In this document: piece after piece, positions 33,834 to 42,655 of the stretch
Layout: every line of letters starts with the position of its first letter
Position numbering within the stretch: position 1 is the stretch's first letter
Origin: Chlorogloeopsis fritschii
GTDB taxonomy: Bacteria; Cyanobacteriota; Cyanobacteriia; Cyanobacteriales; Nostocaceae
DNA length: 64,000 nt
Strand: one strand, 5' to 3'
Assembly: GCF_043099315.1 (NCBI RefSeq)
Contig: NZ_CP170746.1
Made by a program: the position numbers and the translations under genes
Notes under the pieces: model-generated
What the model was told of the DNA's origin: nothing
The model's input: only the letters and a program-made list of their open reading frames with translations
Databases searched by the model: none

Positions 33834-36800
33834 CTACTCAATTCCCTCAATCCGATCCTCAACCTCCTGGTACAACTCGCGCAAGCGTTCCAAATTACTC
33901 TCACTCGTCTCCCAATAACCACGCCCATTTACTTCCAACAAAGTCGATACAATCTTGCGGAAAGAATGGGGGTTCATATTCATCAACCGCTTCTGCATCT
34001 CTTCATCCTGGATAAACGTGGTGTTCACATCCTCATAAACCCAGTTATCAACTGCACCCGCAGTCGCACTCCAACCCATTGTGTTTACCAATCGCTTGGA
34101 GAGTTCACGCACACCTTCGTAACCGTGAGACAGCATTCCTTCGTACCACTTGGGATTTAACAATTTGGTACGGGCATCCAAACGCACGGTTTCTGACAAT
34201 GTCCGCACTTGAGCATTGGCAGTAGTGGTATCTGCAATGTAGGATGCTGGTGTTTTACCATCACCACGCAGACTTGACACAACTTTTGTGGGATCGGAGT
34301 CGAAGTAGTGGGAAACGTCGGTTAAGCTAATTTCGGAAGAGTCGAGGTTTTGGAAAGTTGCCTCAGCTGTTTTCAAGGAACTTTCAAAAATCTTCCGAGA
34401 TTCTTCCATCGTGCCGGGGCTATCAGCACTGAAGGCAAAAGATTTCCGATTCAAATACATTTCCTGCAATTCGGCTTCGCTTTCCCAAGTGCTGTTTTCC
34501 ACTGCCAAGTTGATGTTTGACGAGTAAGAACCAGATGCGTTGGAGAAGACACGAGTCGCTGCTTGTCGCAGGTTAATTCCCATTTCCTCTGCTTGTTGCA
34601 AAGCGTGTTTGCGGACATAGTTCATTTCCACAGGTTCATCCGCTTCTGCTGCCATTTTTACCGCTTGATCCAGCAGGTTCATCTGGTTGATAAACAAGTC
34701 GCGGAATACGCCAGAACAGTTGATCACAACGTCAATTCTGGGACGTCCCAACTCTTCTAGAGGTATTAATTCTAACTTGTTCACTCTTCCCAAGGCATCA
34801 GGAACCGGACGTGCACCAACCATCCACATGATTTGTGCCAGTGATTCCCCGTAGGTCTTGATGTTATCTGTTCCCCAAAGTACTGAGGCGATGGTTTCGG
34901 GATACTTACCACCGTTTTCGGCCATGTGCCGCGCTAACAAGCGGTCTACAACAATTTTGGCTGATTGTACCGCCGCCGTTGTCGGGATGGCTTGAGGATC
35001 GAGGGCGTGGATATTTTTACCTGTGGGTAATACATCCGGGTTGCGAATGGGATCACCACCAGGCCCAGGTAGTATATACTCGCCTTCTAAGCCTTGGAGT
35101 AACGCACCGAGTTCGTTATCAGCGCACACTTGCTGCAAGCAAAATTCCAGATACTCAAATAGCGGTTTTAAGGCTGTGGTATCAACCTTGGTATAACCAG
35201 CTTGATGCAAGGCTTCTACCCAAGGCTCTTTTTTGCCCATGTTAAAGAAGTTGAGCTTGGAAACAAAGGAAACTCTGCCTTCCGCGTCGGTTTGCTCTTT
35301 GACAAGAGCAGAAACTGCGGCACGGGTTGCCATCGTGATGTCTTGCAGCAGTTGGACATCTTCTAAAATGCCTAAGTCGCTGTTTTTGTAAATTTCGTCA
35401 ATATCCCGTCCAACGCTATTGGCAATAATGCGGGGCAAGCTTTGAATTTCTTCTTCTGTACGATCTAAGCCAGCAATATTAACGAGTGTAGCAACTGCTT
35501 CTTCTGCACTCGGCGGTTTGCCAATTACGTGTAAACCGCAAGGCAACAGTCGCGATTCAATTTCCATCAACTTGCGGTACACCATGCCAACGATATTATC
35601 TCGCTCATCAGCGCTCATATCTTTGGCATCGATTTCTGGCAAATTAATGTCTTTGTCTAAGTTCACCATCCGGCACTTATCCATGATGGTGTTAACAATG
35701 GGAATACCGCGTCCAGTATCTTTCAAGGTTTGGTAAGAACCAATTAAATCGCTGAGTTCTTTTAAACCCTTGTATAAACCAGCGTTTTCTGCTGGCGGAG
35801 TTAGGTAAGAAATTGTCTCAGCGTAGCCGCGACGCTTGGCAATTGTTGCCTCGCTGGGGTTATTGGCTGCGTAGTAATACAGATTGGGAATTGTACCAAT
35901 TAGATTATCTGGATAACATTCGCCAGACATACCCATTTGTTTCCCTGGCATGAATTCCAAGGAACCGTGAGTACCGAAGTGCAGTACGGCGTCGGCTTTC
36001 CAAATTTGTTCTAGGTAAGTGTAGTATGCAGCAAAACCGTGATGGGGGCTGGCAGAACGAGAGAACAACAACCGCATCGGATCGCCTTCGTAACCGAAGG
36101 TAGGCTGAACGCCGATAAAGACGTTGCCAAAGTGCTTGCCGTATACTAGTAGATTTTGCCCATCGCTGTTGAGGTGTCCGGGAGGTGGCCCCCAGTTTTC
36201 TTCTAAGCGTTGGGAGTAGGGAGTAAATTCTTCGTACTCAGGCACCGACATCCGATAGGCAATGTTCAGTTCCGGGCTGCTGTACTGTGCCTGGGCGTCG
36301 TGGATTACTTCTTGCATGAGCGCCTGAGCATTTTCCGGTAAGTCTGGCACGTCATAGCCATTGTTTTTGAGTGCTTTCATTACCTCGTAGATGGAACCGA
36401 ATACATCTAAGTAAGCGGCGGTTCCCACATTACCCTTATCTGGCGGGAAGCTGAAAACGGTGATGGCAACTTTCTTTTCCAGCTTGGGTTTGCGACGCAG
36501 GTTTGCCCATTTCAGCGCTCGTTGCGCTACTGCTTCGATCCGATCTTGGAGAGCGATCGCTTTTCCTGTCGCACCATCCCGTCCTGATAAAATTATCGGC
36601 TCAATTGCCCCATCCAACTCAGGAATAGCTATTTGCAAAGCTACTTGAATTGGGTGTAAGCCCAAATCGCTATCTAGCCACTCTTCGGTAGTTTGGAATA
36701 CCAAGGGCAGGGCTACCATATAAGGACGATTCAGACGCTTCAGCGCTTCTATTGCCTTAGGATGATCTTGCCGTGCCGGGCCACCTACTAATGCAAAACC

Positions 36801-37820
36801 TGTTAAAGATATTACTCCATCTACTAAGGGTGCTTTGCTCGTCGGCTCGTAGAAGTAGGCATCTACAGGCTTAGAAAAGTCCAAACCACCAGCAAATACA
36901 GGAATTACCCTTGCGCCCATTGCTTCTAGTTCCTGCACCATCGCCACGTAGTGAGCATCATCACCTGTCACTAAGTGTGTACGCTGCAACACTAAACCGA
37001 TACAAGGGGCTAAAGGATCTTTCAAATCTTGGGAAATATCTGGGCGGCTATTGTACCAATTGAGGTATTCTCTGACATCCTCGAACATTGTTGTGGCTAA
37101 AGGATGCCAAATTCCCATATCAGGATAAACAACCGGCTCTTGATATTGGAAAAGTGCAAAATTTTGTTTATCTAGATCTTTTAATACGTACTTATCAGTT
37201 AGCATCAGCAAGAAGTTTGCCAAATTCTCTGGAGAACCTCCTAGCCAATACTGAAAACTGAGCATGAAGTTTCTGGCGTCTTGTGCTTTGTCCATGGGCA
37301 GGAACTTAAGCACTTGTGGCAGAGTCCTTAGTAACTTCAGCATTGCATCTTCAAAACCAGCGCCGGATTTTTCCTTGCGCTTGCGCATAAATTGCGCAAT
37401 TGCACTTTTAGACTGCCCTAATTGTGCCATTGAGAAGGTGCCCATCTTATTTAGGCGCATCACTTCCGGCATAGACGGGAAGACTACGGCAACGTCAAGG
37501 CGATCGCGGTGTGGTTTTACGGCTTCTACTACCTTTTGGGCTAAGTCTTCAATAAAAATCAGTGAAGCGATGAAGATATTGGCAGTCTCGACATCTTTTT
37601 TGAACTCCTCATAGTTCTCACCAGAGCGGAGTTCTTCAATCAAGTATCCACTAATTTCAATCGCCACCTTGGGATTGTTTTCGTTAATCGCCCTCACCGC
37701 TTGTGACAATGCACTCTGGTACTGGGACTCTAACACGACATAGACCACCTTAATTAAATGACGCCCCCGTAGGTTATCGGGCGCAATATGTCTAATGGTG
37801 GACTTGACGTGGGTGAACAT
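33834..37820 (-). CDS. chlH: Magnesium chelatase subunit H
   Basis: This is the large porphyrin-binding subunit of Mg-chelatase, which inserts Mg into protoporphyrin IX as the first committed step of chlorophyll synthesis, together with ChlI and ChlD. From the ATG at 37820 (MFTHVKSTIRHIAPDNLRG) it is 1328 residues, the standard cyanobacterial length. The frame is open to 38012 but the additional 64 residues are not conserved-looking. Features include the CobN/Mg-chelatase signature VLHFGTHGSLEFMPGKQMG, MNPHSFRKIVSTLLEVNGRGYWET near the end, and KPPSAEEAVATLVNIAGLDR. The gene is intact and alone on its strand. chlI and chlD are not in the window. Confidence 0.98.
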   Translation of the reverse strand: MFTHVKSTIRHIAPDNLRGRHLIKVVYVVLESQYQSALSQAVRAINENNPKVAIEISGYLIEELRSGENYEEFKKDVETANIFIASLIFIEDLAQKVVEAVKPHRDRLDVAVVFPSMPEVMRLNKMGTFSMAQLGQSKSAIAQFMRKRKEKSGAGFEDAMLKLLRTLPQVLKFLPMDKAQDARNFMLSFQYWLGGSPENLANFLLMLTDKYVLKDLDKQNFALFQYQEPVVYPDMGIWHPLATTMFEDVREYLNWYNSRPDISQDLKDPLAPCIGLVLQRTHLVTGDDAHYVAMVQELEAMGARVIPVFAGGLDFSKPVDAYFYEPTSKAPLVDGVISLTGFALVGGPARQDHPKAIEALKRLNRPYMVALPLVFQTTEEWLDSDLGLHPIQVALQIAIPELDGAIEPIILSGRDGATGKAIALQDRIEAVAQRALKWANLRRKPKLEKKVAITVFSFPPDKGNVGTAAYLDVFGSIYEVMKALKNNGYDVPDLPENAQALMQEVIHDAQAQYSSPELNIAYRMSVPEYEEFTPYSQRLEENWGPPPGHLNSDGQNLLVYGKHFGNVFIGVQPTFGYEGDPMRLLFSRSASPHHGFAAYYTYLEQIWKADAVLHFGTHGSLEFMPGKQMGMSGECYPDNLIGTIPNLYYYAANNPSEATIAKRRGYAETISYLTPPAENAGLYKGLKELSDLIGSYQTLKDTGRGIPIVNTIMDKCRMVNLDKDINLPEIDAKDMSADERDNIVGMVYRKLMEIESRLLPCGLHVIGKPPSAEEAVATLVNIAGLDRTEEEIQSLPRIIANSVGRDIDEIYKNSDLGILEDVQLLQDITMATRAAVSALVKEQTDAEGRVSFVSKLNFFNMGKKEPWVEALHQAGYTKVDTTALKPLFEYLEFCLQQVCADNELGALLQGLEGEYILPGPGGDPIRNPDVLPTGKNIHALDPQAIPTTAAVQSAKIVVDRLLARHMAENGGKYPETIASVLWGTDNIKTYGESLAQIMWMVGARPVPDALGRVNKLELIPLEELGRPRIDVVINCSGVFRDLFINQMNLLDQAVKMAAEADEPVEMNYVRKHALQQAEEMGINLRQAATRVFSNASGSYSSNINLAVENSTWESEAELQEMYLNRKSFAFSADSPGTMEESRKIFESSLKTAEATFQNLDSSEISLTDVSHYFDSDPTKVVSSLRGDGKTPASYIADTTTANAQVRTLSETVRLDARTKLLNPKWYEGMLSHGYEGVRELSKRLVNTMGWSATAGAVDNWVYEDVNTTFIQDEEMQKRLMNMNPHSFRKIVSTLLEVNGRGYWETSESNLERLRELYQEVEDRIEGIE

Positions 37821-38153
37821 GCTTCCTCGGCTCCTTTGATGCGTGTTCTCTACTCCAGAAGTTCTGAAGGGCAATTGCCGCCTTTCAGACTTCCTCTCTA
37901 TAGGCAATCTGAGTTTTGTTTTATCAGAAAAAGCTTGCTCACAGGCGATTTTGTCGCTTATCTGACACAAAACGATATAAATAATTAAATACTTTGTTAC
38001 AAATATTGACAAGCAGAAAAGTGAATACTTGCTTAATTGTAAATTTTTGTTAAATAAATCTAAAAATATATTTTATTCTTTTTACCTTCTGCCTTTGTTC
38101 TTACCTTCTGCCCTCTGCCTTCAATAAACAAATCACCACCAGCCAATCAGAAA
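37821..38153. other. Divergent promoter region chlH / lpxB-like gene
   Basis: This 333-base divergent spacer should drive chlH leftwards and the glycosyltransferase gene rightwards. It includes an open extension of chlH and a pyrimidine-rich CCTTCTGCC repeat near 38085-38120. No operator is recognised. Confidence 0.4.
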
Positions 38154-39509
38154 ATGACTATGCCAGCAGTTGATATTTTGATTCTCTCAAACGGCCCCGG
38201 AGAAGTAACGACTTGGGTACGCCCAGTAGTGCGAGCATTACGTCAAAAGCTGGGAAATAACCGTTCAAAAGTAAGGATTTCGGTAATTTTATCGCCTTGC
38301 CCTAACGCCACTGGTAAAGAAACCGATATAGCCCGTTCTTACCCAGAAGTAGATAGAGTGCAATCTGCAGAGCATTTTTGGCGTTTTTTGCTTTCGGGAA
38401 AAACCCAGGAAAATTGGGATTGGAGAAGTCGAGGTGTAGTTGTTTTTCTTGGTGGAGATCAATTTTTTCCTGTAGTTATTGGCAAAAGGCTTGGTTATAG
38501 TACGGTTGTTTACGCGGAATGGGAGGCACGCTGGCACAGTTTAATCGATCGCTTTGGCGTGATGAAACCAGAAGTTGCTGCTAGAGCATCGCAAAAGTAT
38601 GCCCATAAATTTGCCGTTGTGGGAGATTTGATGGCAGAAGCAGCTAGTGATTCGTCATTAGTCAGTAGTCATTTGTCCATAGCAGAAAACCAGGGACAAA
38701 TGACTGAATTGATTGGTTTACTCCCTGGCTCCAAGGCGGCAAAATTATCTCAGGGAGTACCTTTAACTTTAGCGGCAGCAGAATACATTCACGCCAAAAG
38801 GCCGCAAACTAGATTTGTCATTCCCGTAGCGCCGACTTTAGATTTACAAACTTTAGCTAGTTTTGCCAATCCCCAGAAAAACCCTTTTGTGGAAACTTTC
38901 GGTTTTTCGTCAGCAGAATTATTTCATGATCCGGCTCCTGTACTCAAAACCGCAACTGGTTTAACTATCGAATTGTTAACTCAAAATCCTGCCTACGAAA
39001 TTCTTTCCAAGTGCTGTATATGCTTAACAACCGTAGGAGCAAACACAGCCGAACTTGGCTCTTTAGCAGTGCCGATGATTGTTTTGCTTCCCACTCAACA
39101 ATTAGATGCGATGAGAGCTTGGGATGGTTTGCCAGGATTGCTAGCAAATTTACCTGGCGTAGGTTCTGCCTTTGCTAAAGCTATCAACTGGTTTTTTTTG
39201 AGACGTAAAGGTTTATTAGCATGGCCTAATATCTGGGCGCAAGAAATGGTTGTACCAGAGCTGGTAGGCAAACTTCAGCCGCAAGATGTAGGGGAGATGG
39301 TATTGAATTATTTGACTCATCCAGAAAAACTAGAAGAAATACGAGCAAAACTGCGCAGTATCAGAGGAGAATCTGGTGCTGCGCAAAAACTTGCACAATT
39401 GGTGTGCGAGGAGATGGGGATCGGGGCTAGGAAAAGGAGTGGGAGAGTGTGTAAGTGGGAAAACTCTTCTCCTTGTCAGAGTGTCCCTGTGTCCTCTTCC
39501 CAATTTTGA
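38154..39509 (+). CDS. Lipid-A-disaccharide synthase-like glycosyltransferase (cyanobacterial)
   Basis: The 451-residue protein resembles LpxB-type GT-B glycosyltransferases: DILILSNGPGEVTTWVRPVVRAL at the N-terminus, VVVFLGGDQFFPVVIGKRLGY, VVGDLMAEAA, IGLLPGSKAAKLSQGVPLTLAAA, and CICLTTVGANTAELGSLAVPMIVLLPTQQLD. Many cyanobacteria carry this paralogue although their lipid A pathway is reduced, so the real substrate is uncertain. A start two codons later (ATG at 38160) is possible. The last 30 or so residues (GARKRSGRVCKWENSS and on) are encoded by a purine-rich/pyrimidine-rich repeat and look foreign. The native C-terminus probably lay near LVCEEMG. Confidence 0.8.
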   Translation: MTMPAVDILILSNGPGEVTTWVRPVVRALRQKLGNNRSKVRISVILSPCPNATGKETDIARSYPEVDRVQSAEHFWRFLLSGKTQENWDWRSRGVVVFLGGDQFFPVVIGKRLGYSTVVYAEWEARWHSLIDRFGVMKPEVAARASQKYAHKFAVVGDLMAEAASDSSLVSSHLSIAENQGQMTELIGLLPGSKAAKLSQGVPLTLAAAEYIHAKRPQTRFVIPVAPTLDLQTLASFANPQKNPFVETFGFSSAELFHDPAPVLKTATGLTIELLTQNPAYEILSKCCICLTTVGANTAELGSLAVPMIVLLPTQQLDAMRAWDGLPGLLANLPGVGSAFAKAINWFFLRRKGLLAWPNIWAQEMVVPELVGKLQPQDVGEMVLNYLTHPEKLEEIRAKLRSIRGESGAAQKLAQLVCEEMGIGARKRSGRVCKWENSSPCQSVPVSSSQF

Positions 39510-39562
39510 ATTTTGAATTTTGAATTGATATGTCTCCCTATTCCCTGTCACCTGTCCCCTTC

Positions 39563-39952
39563 CTAATCTCCAGAAGACTTTCCATCCTGTCGCCCCAATT
39601 CGTACACGCCGCAACCGACACAGGCGAGTATGCCCATGCTAATTGCCCAGCTGCGTCCTAAACTGAGTTCTACTAGCCAATTACATAAAGTACCGATGCC
39701 GAGAAAAGGCAAAATGCTAAACAATGAGGCGTAGAAAGCGTTTTGCGATTCTCTTGCTTGACGAGTCTTTTCAAATTCTGACTTGCTCGTATAAAGCGAT
39801 CGCTCGGCAAAGTTAAACCAGCGGTTGAGCATTTCGATTACCCATTCACTGACTGGCGAAAAACCTAAGTATAGCGCTAAAGACCATAAACTAGTTCCGG
39901 CTATCGCTACTGCATCCAAGTCAAAACTAAAAGGCAATATCTCAGTCAGCAT
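39563..39952 (-). CDS. Hypothetical membrane protein
   Basis: This 129-residue protein begins MLTEILPFSFDLDAVAIAG, with a hydrophobic segment at about 14-35, a charged middle region (RSLYTSKSEFEKTRQARESQN) and two further hydrophobic segments (about 73-90 and 96-115). It ends YELGRQDGKSSGD. I do not recognise a family. It is convergent with the LpxB-like gene and separated by a repeat-rich spacer of 53 bases. Confidence 0.6.
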   Translation of the reverse strand: MLTEILPFSFDLDAVAIAGTSLWSLALYLGFSPVSEWVIEMLNRWFNFAERSLYTSKSEFEKTRQARESQNAFYASLFSILPFLGIGTLCNWLVELSLGRSWAISMGILACVGCGVYELGRQDGKSSGD

Positions 39953-40035
39953 TTTGTGTGGGAGTCCTGCGAAAATTTAATTAAATTTTTCTTTAAATAC
40001 TAACTCCTGTCCTGCCCCCTGTAACCTATACCTTG

Positions 40036-40983
40036 TTACATACTCAACTCTCTAATTTGAGCATCCAAAAATTTCAACTGATGGTACAAACAGCTAATTT
40101 GTAACAAATTCACGCCAGCTACAAGCGCTTTCCTTAATGGATTGCCAAAAATCGCTTCTACTTCCAAAGGGCGGCGCTCATCGTAGTCTATTTTCATGCT
40201 GGTGCGGTAAGGCTTCATTTTATCGGTATAGTCCAGCATTTTGGCAATGAAGCGATCGCTAATTGTTCTACCAGAAGTTTTGGCTCCGGCAACAACTTCA
40301 TACATCAACTGTTCTACTAATTTACGAGTGTAAGCATCAGCCATTAATTCACGTGTTGTGGCATTGAGAATCACAGATAGCCCATTGTAAGGGATATTCC
40401 ACACCAGTTTTTGCCAACGTGCCAACAGTAAATCTTCAGCTAAATCAATCGGAATCCGAGCACGCTCAAAGTCATTGCCTATTTGCTGAATTCTGTCTGT
40501 ATTGCCAACTGCTTGATAGTCAGGAGCGTACTCTCCCAAAGTAACTTTTCCATAATCGAGGTGATGAATATGCCCTGGCCCCAATTTATTAGAACACAAA
40601 AAGCATAACCCACCGATTACCCTATCATTACCGACAATATCAGCTACTTCCTCTTCAATTCCCAGTCCATTCTGCAATACCAAAACTACGCCATTATCCT
40701 TGAGCACATGAGGTAACATCTGTGAAAGTAAATGATTTTGTGTTGTTTTTAATGCAACTACTACCACATCGCAACGCGGCATCTTTTCAACGTCATGGTA
40801 GGCATTGACTTGGGAAAGTGTAAAATCTCCATCCTTTGACTCGACGACTAAACCGTGTTGAGTTACGTGTTCATAGTCACTCTTAAGTAAAAAATGGACA
40901 TCTAATCCAGCTTTTTGCAGTCTGGCACCGTAGAATCCACCTAAAGCACCCGTTCCGAGAATGGCGTATCTGCGCTCCAACAT
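40036..40983 (-). CDS. 2-dehydropantoate 2-reductase-family protein
   Basis: The 315-residue NADP-dependent oxidoreductase shows the ketopantoate reductase pattern: nucleotide-binding GTGALGGFYGARLQKAG near the N-terminus, VVVALKTTQ with the catalytic region LVLQNGLGIEEEV, Lys in ARWQKLVWNIPYNGLSV, and a helical C-terminal domain with RTSMKIDYDERRPLEVEAIFGNP. It would reduce ketopantoate to pantoate in coenzyme A synthesis. However, organisms often have several paralogues with other substrates, so I leave the symbol blank. It is preceded by a long repeat-bearing spacer. Confidence 0.87.
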   Translation of the reverse strand: MLERRYAILGTGALGGFYGARLQKAGLDVHFLLKSDYEHVTQHGLVVESKDGDFTLSQVNAYHDVEKMPRCDVVVVALKTTQNHLLSQMLPHVLKDNGVVLVLQNGLGIEEEVADIVGNDRVIGGLCFLCSNKLGPGHIHHLDYGKVTLGEYAPDYQAVGNTDRIQQIGNDFERARIPIDLAEDLLLARWQKLVWNIPYNGLSVILNATTRELMADAYTRKLVEQLMYEVVAGAKTSGRTISDRFIAKMLDYTDKMKPYRTSMKIDYDERRPLEVEAIFGNPLRKALVAGVNLLQISCLYHQLKFLDAQIRELSM

Positions 40984-41392
40984 TTTCTTTCTATGTCTAA
41001 AGAAGAGATAATTTAGAATTCATTATGGCTTCCCTCTTTTTCGTGGTAAACAACGACGATTGTCATAAATCTCCTTAACTGAGATCTTGCGCCTTTCTCA
41101 CTAACCGTAGGGGAGCCAGTCGCTTGCGGAGAGAAGTCTGTAGACGCGGAGCGGCTTCCCGCAAGGGTGCGGCGGCTTCCGCCGATCAGAACTTCGGAGG
41201 GTTTCCCCGTTGTGCGAACTGGCGTTGGGCATTGCTTAGATTTGACTCAAACTGCCTTTTGCCTTTCAAGACAGATATGAATTAAGAGTATTAATTTCTG
41301 CTAATGATTACCATTACTTAATCAAAAGTAATATTAATTTACTTTTATTTAATATTTTATTTAAAATCTTCCTAATATTAATGGTGAAATAA
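40984..41392. other. Intergenic region with GC-rich repeat
   Basis: The middle third is a GC-rich dispersed repeat. The right third (41280-41392) is very AT-rich and should carry the fasciclin promoter. No gene is supported. Confidence 0.45.
41107..41230. repeat. Dispersed GC-rich palindromic repeat (GTAGACGC type)
   Basis: This block contains GTAGACGCGGAGCGGCTTCC, CGCAAGGGTGCGGCGGC and nested hairpins (CGGCGGCTTCCGCCG). It is related to the blocks at 899-985 and in the histidine kinase gene. Confidence 0.75.
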
Positions 41393-41794
41393 ATGGCTGA
41401 TATAGTTGATATTGCTGTTAATGCCGACTCTTTTAAAACTCTGGTAACTGCCGTACAAGCAGCAGGATTAGTAGATACACTAAAAAGTCCTGGGCCATTT
41501 ACAGTCTTTGCACCCACTGATGATGCTTTTGCAAAATTACCACCTGGAACTATTCAAACTTTAGTACAAAATATTCCTCAGTTAACGCGAATTTTAAAGT
41601 ATCATGTTGTGCCTGGAAAACTTAAAAAGAATGATTTAGCAAAACTTGGTACTGTGACTTCTGTGGAAGGTTCAACAATTAAGATTGATTGTTCTGATGG
41701 ATTTGAAGTTAAAAATGCCACTGTTTTAGCAGCAGATATAGAAGCCGACAATGGTGTAATTCACGTTATCGACACAGTCATTCTCATGGGTTAA
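41393..41794 (+). CDS. Fasciclin (FAS1) domain protein
   Basis: This 133-residue single FAS1 domain shows both conserved boxes: GPFTVFAPTDDAFAKLPPGT (H1) and the C-terminal ADNGVIHVIDTVILMG (H2), with the intermediate YH motif LKYHVVPGKL. FAS1 domains mediate adhesion at the cell surface in many organisms. This one has no signal peptide, unlike most secreted fasciclins, so it may stay in the cytosol or be exported otherwise. Single-domain forms of this size are common in cyanobacteria. Confidence 0.94.
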   Translation: MADIVDIAVNADSFKTLVTAVQAAGLVDTLKSPGPFTVFAPTDDAFAKLPPGTIQTLVQNIPQLTRILKYHVVPGKLKKNDLAKLGTVTSVEGSTIKIDCSDGFEVKNATVLAADIEADNGVIHVIDTVILMG

Positions 41795-42201
41795 TTGAAA
41801 AATTTTCTATAAGGGTGGGTGTTTCCCACCTACAAAAACTAAAATTTTAAATATAAAAATTATTATTTGAATCCAAAGGTAGTAAGAATTGAGTTAGAAA
41901 AAGAATCTTAAATTTTTAGGGTGCGTTAATATAGAGTAACGCACTATTTTATCTTAGTGGATTAAGGTGCACAAATATTTAATTTAAAAATCAAACATTA
42001 CAAGTTCGCCTAACCCACCCTACATAATTTTGACCTCTAGGCTGATTTTTTTACTATTAATTTTGATTTTCGAGTAGGTAAATTTTAATAGTTATTAATT
42101 TATTTTAATAATTTAAGAAGTATTGCTCATGCTTTATATTTTGTTATTTAATGTAGTTATTAAGTAACCTATACTAAATTGACAACTACCTCCAAAAATT
42201 G
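41795..42201. other. AT-rich intergenic region with hairpins
   Basis: It has two short hairpins (GGTGGG/CCCACC at 41814-41830 and the terminator-like one listed separately) and otherwise AT-rich sequence. No gene is seen. Confidence 0.45.
41921..41952 (+). terminator. Terminator-like hairpin downstream of fasciclin gene
   Basis: GTGCGTTA (41921-41928) and TAACGCAC (41937-41944) form a perfect 8-bp stem followed by TATTTTAT. It is 127 bases after the stop codon, so the assignment to the fasciclin transcript is tentative. Confidence 0.5.
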
Positions 42202-42531
42202 ATGCTCGATTTTCACACCTTAGCAGAATTTTCTCGTGCGAACTGCGTTGGTATTTGTGCATTTCTGGTGCCTGCAAACTTGCTTGCCACCATTTTGACG
42301 ATGATTTTTGCCGCACTCCGTCGCCCATCACATCAAGTCTGGCAAACCGCAGGGGTAGCTTGCCTTTTTGCTTTAGTTATGGTGCTGCACGTTTATAGTT
42401 GGTTCGCGATTGGTGTGGTAATGGCTCCTACCTATATTTTGCTGTGGTTGGCGATAACTTGTTTGTGTTGTAATTTGGGAGCAATTTTGTTTCGCAGGCG
42501 TCACTTCAACATCACAAGCTTTGGAAGTTAA
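42202..42531 (+). CDS. Hypothetical membrane protein
   Basis: From the ATG at 42202 (a TTG directly precedes it) the protein is 109 residues with three hydrophobic segments: about 13-37, 48-70 and 72-93 (TAGVACLFALVMVLHVYSWF and MAPTYILLWLAITCLCC). It ends RRRHFNITSFGS. It is an integral membrane protein of unrecognised family. It is convergent with murJ. Its spacing and hydrophobic pattern support it being real. Confidence 0.65.
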   Translation: MLDFHTLAEFSRANCVGICAFLVPANLLATILTMIFAALRRPSHQVWQTAGVACLFALVMVLHVYSWFAIGVVMAPTYILLWLAITCLCCNLGAILFRRRHFNITSFGS

Positions 42532-42655
42532 GTAGAAGGCAGAAGGGAAATTAGGTAATAGGGGATAGGGGACAGGAGACAGATGAGTTTAATAGTTCTG
42601 TTCCCCATAATCTTTTCCCTGACTTGGTGTAAATAGATGATGACAGCTGTTTATC

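Noticed and set aside
37821..38012. Upstream extension of chlH
   Set aside because: The normal 1328-residue protein starts at 37820; the extra 64 residues are not protein-like.
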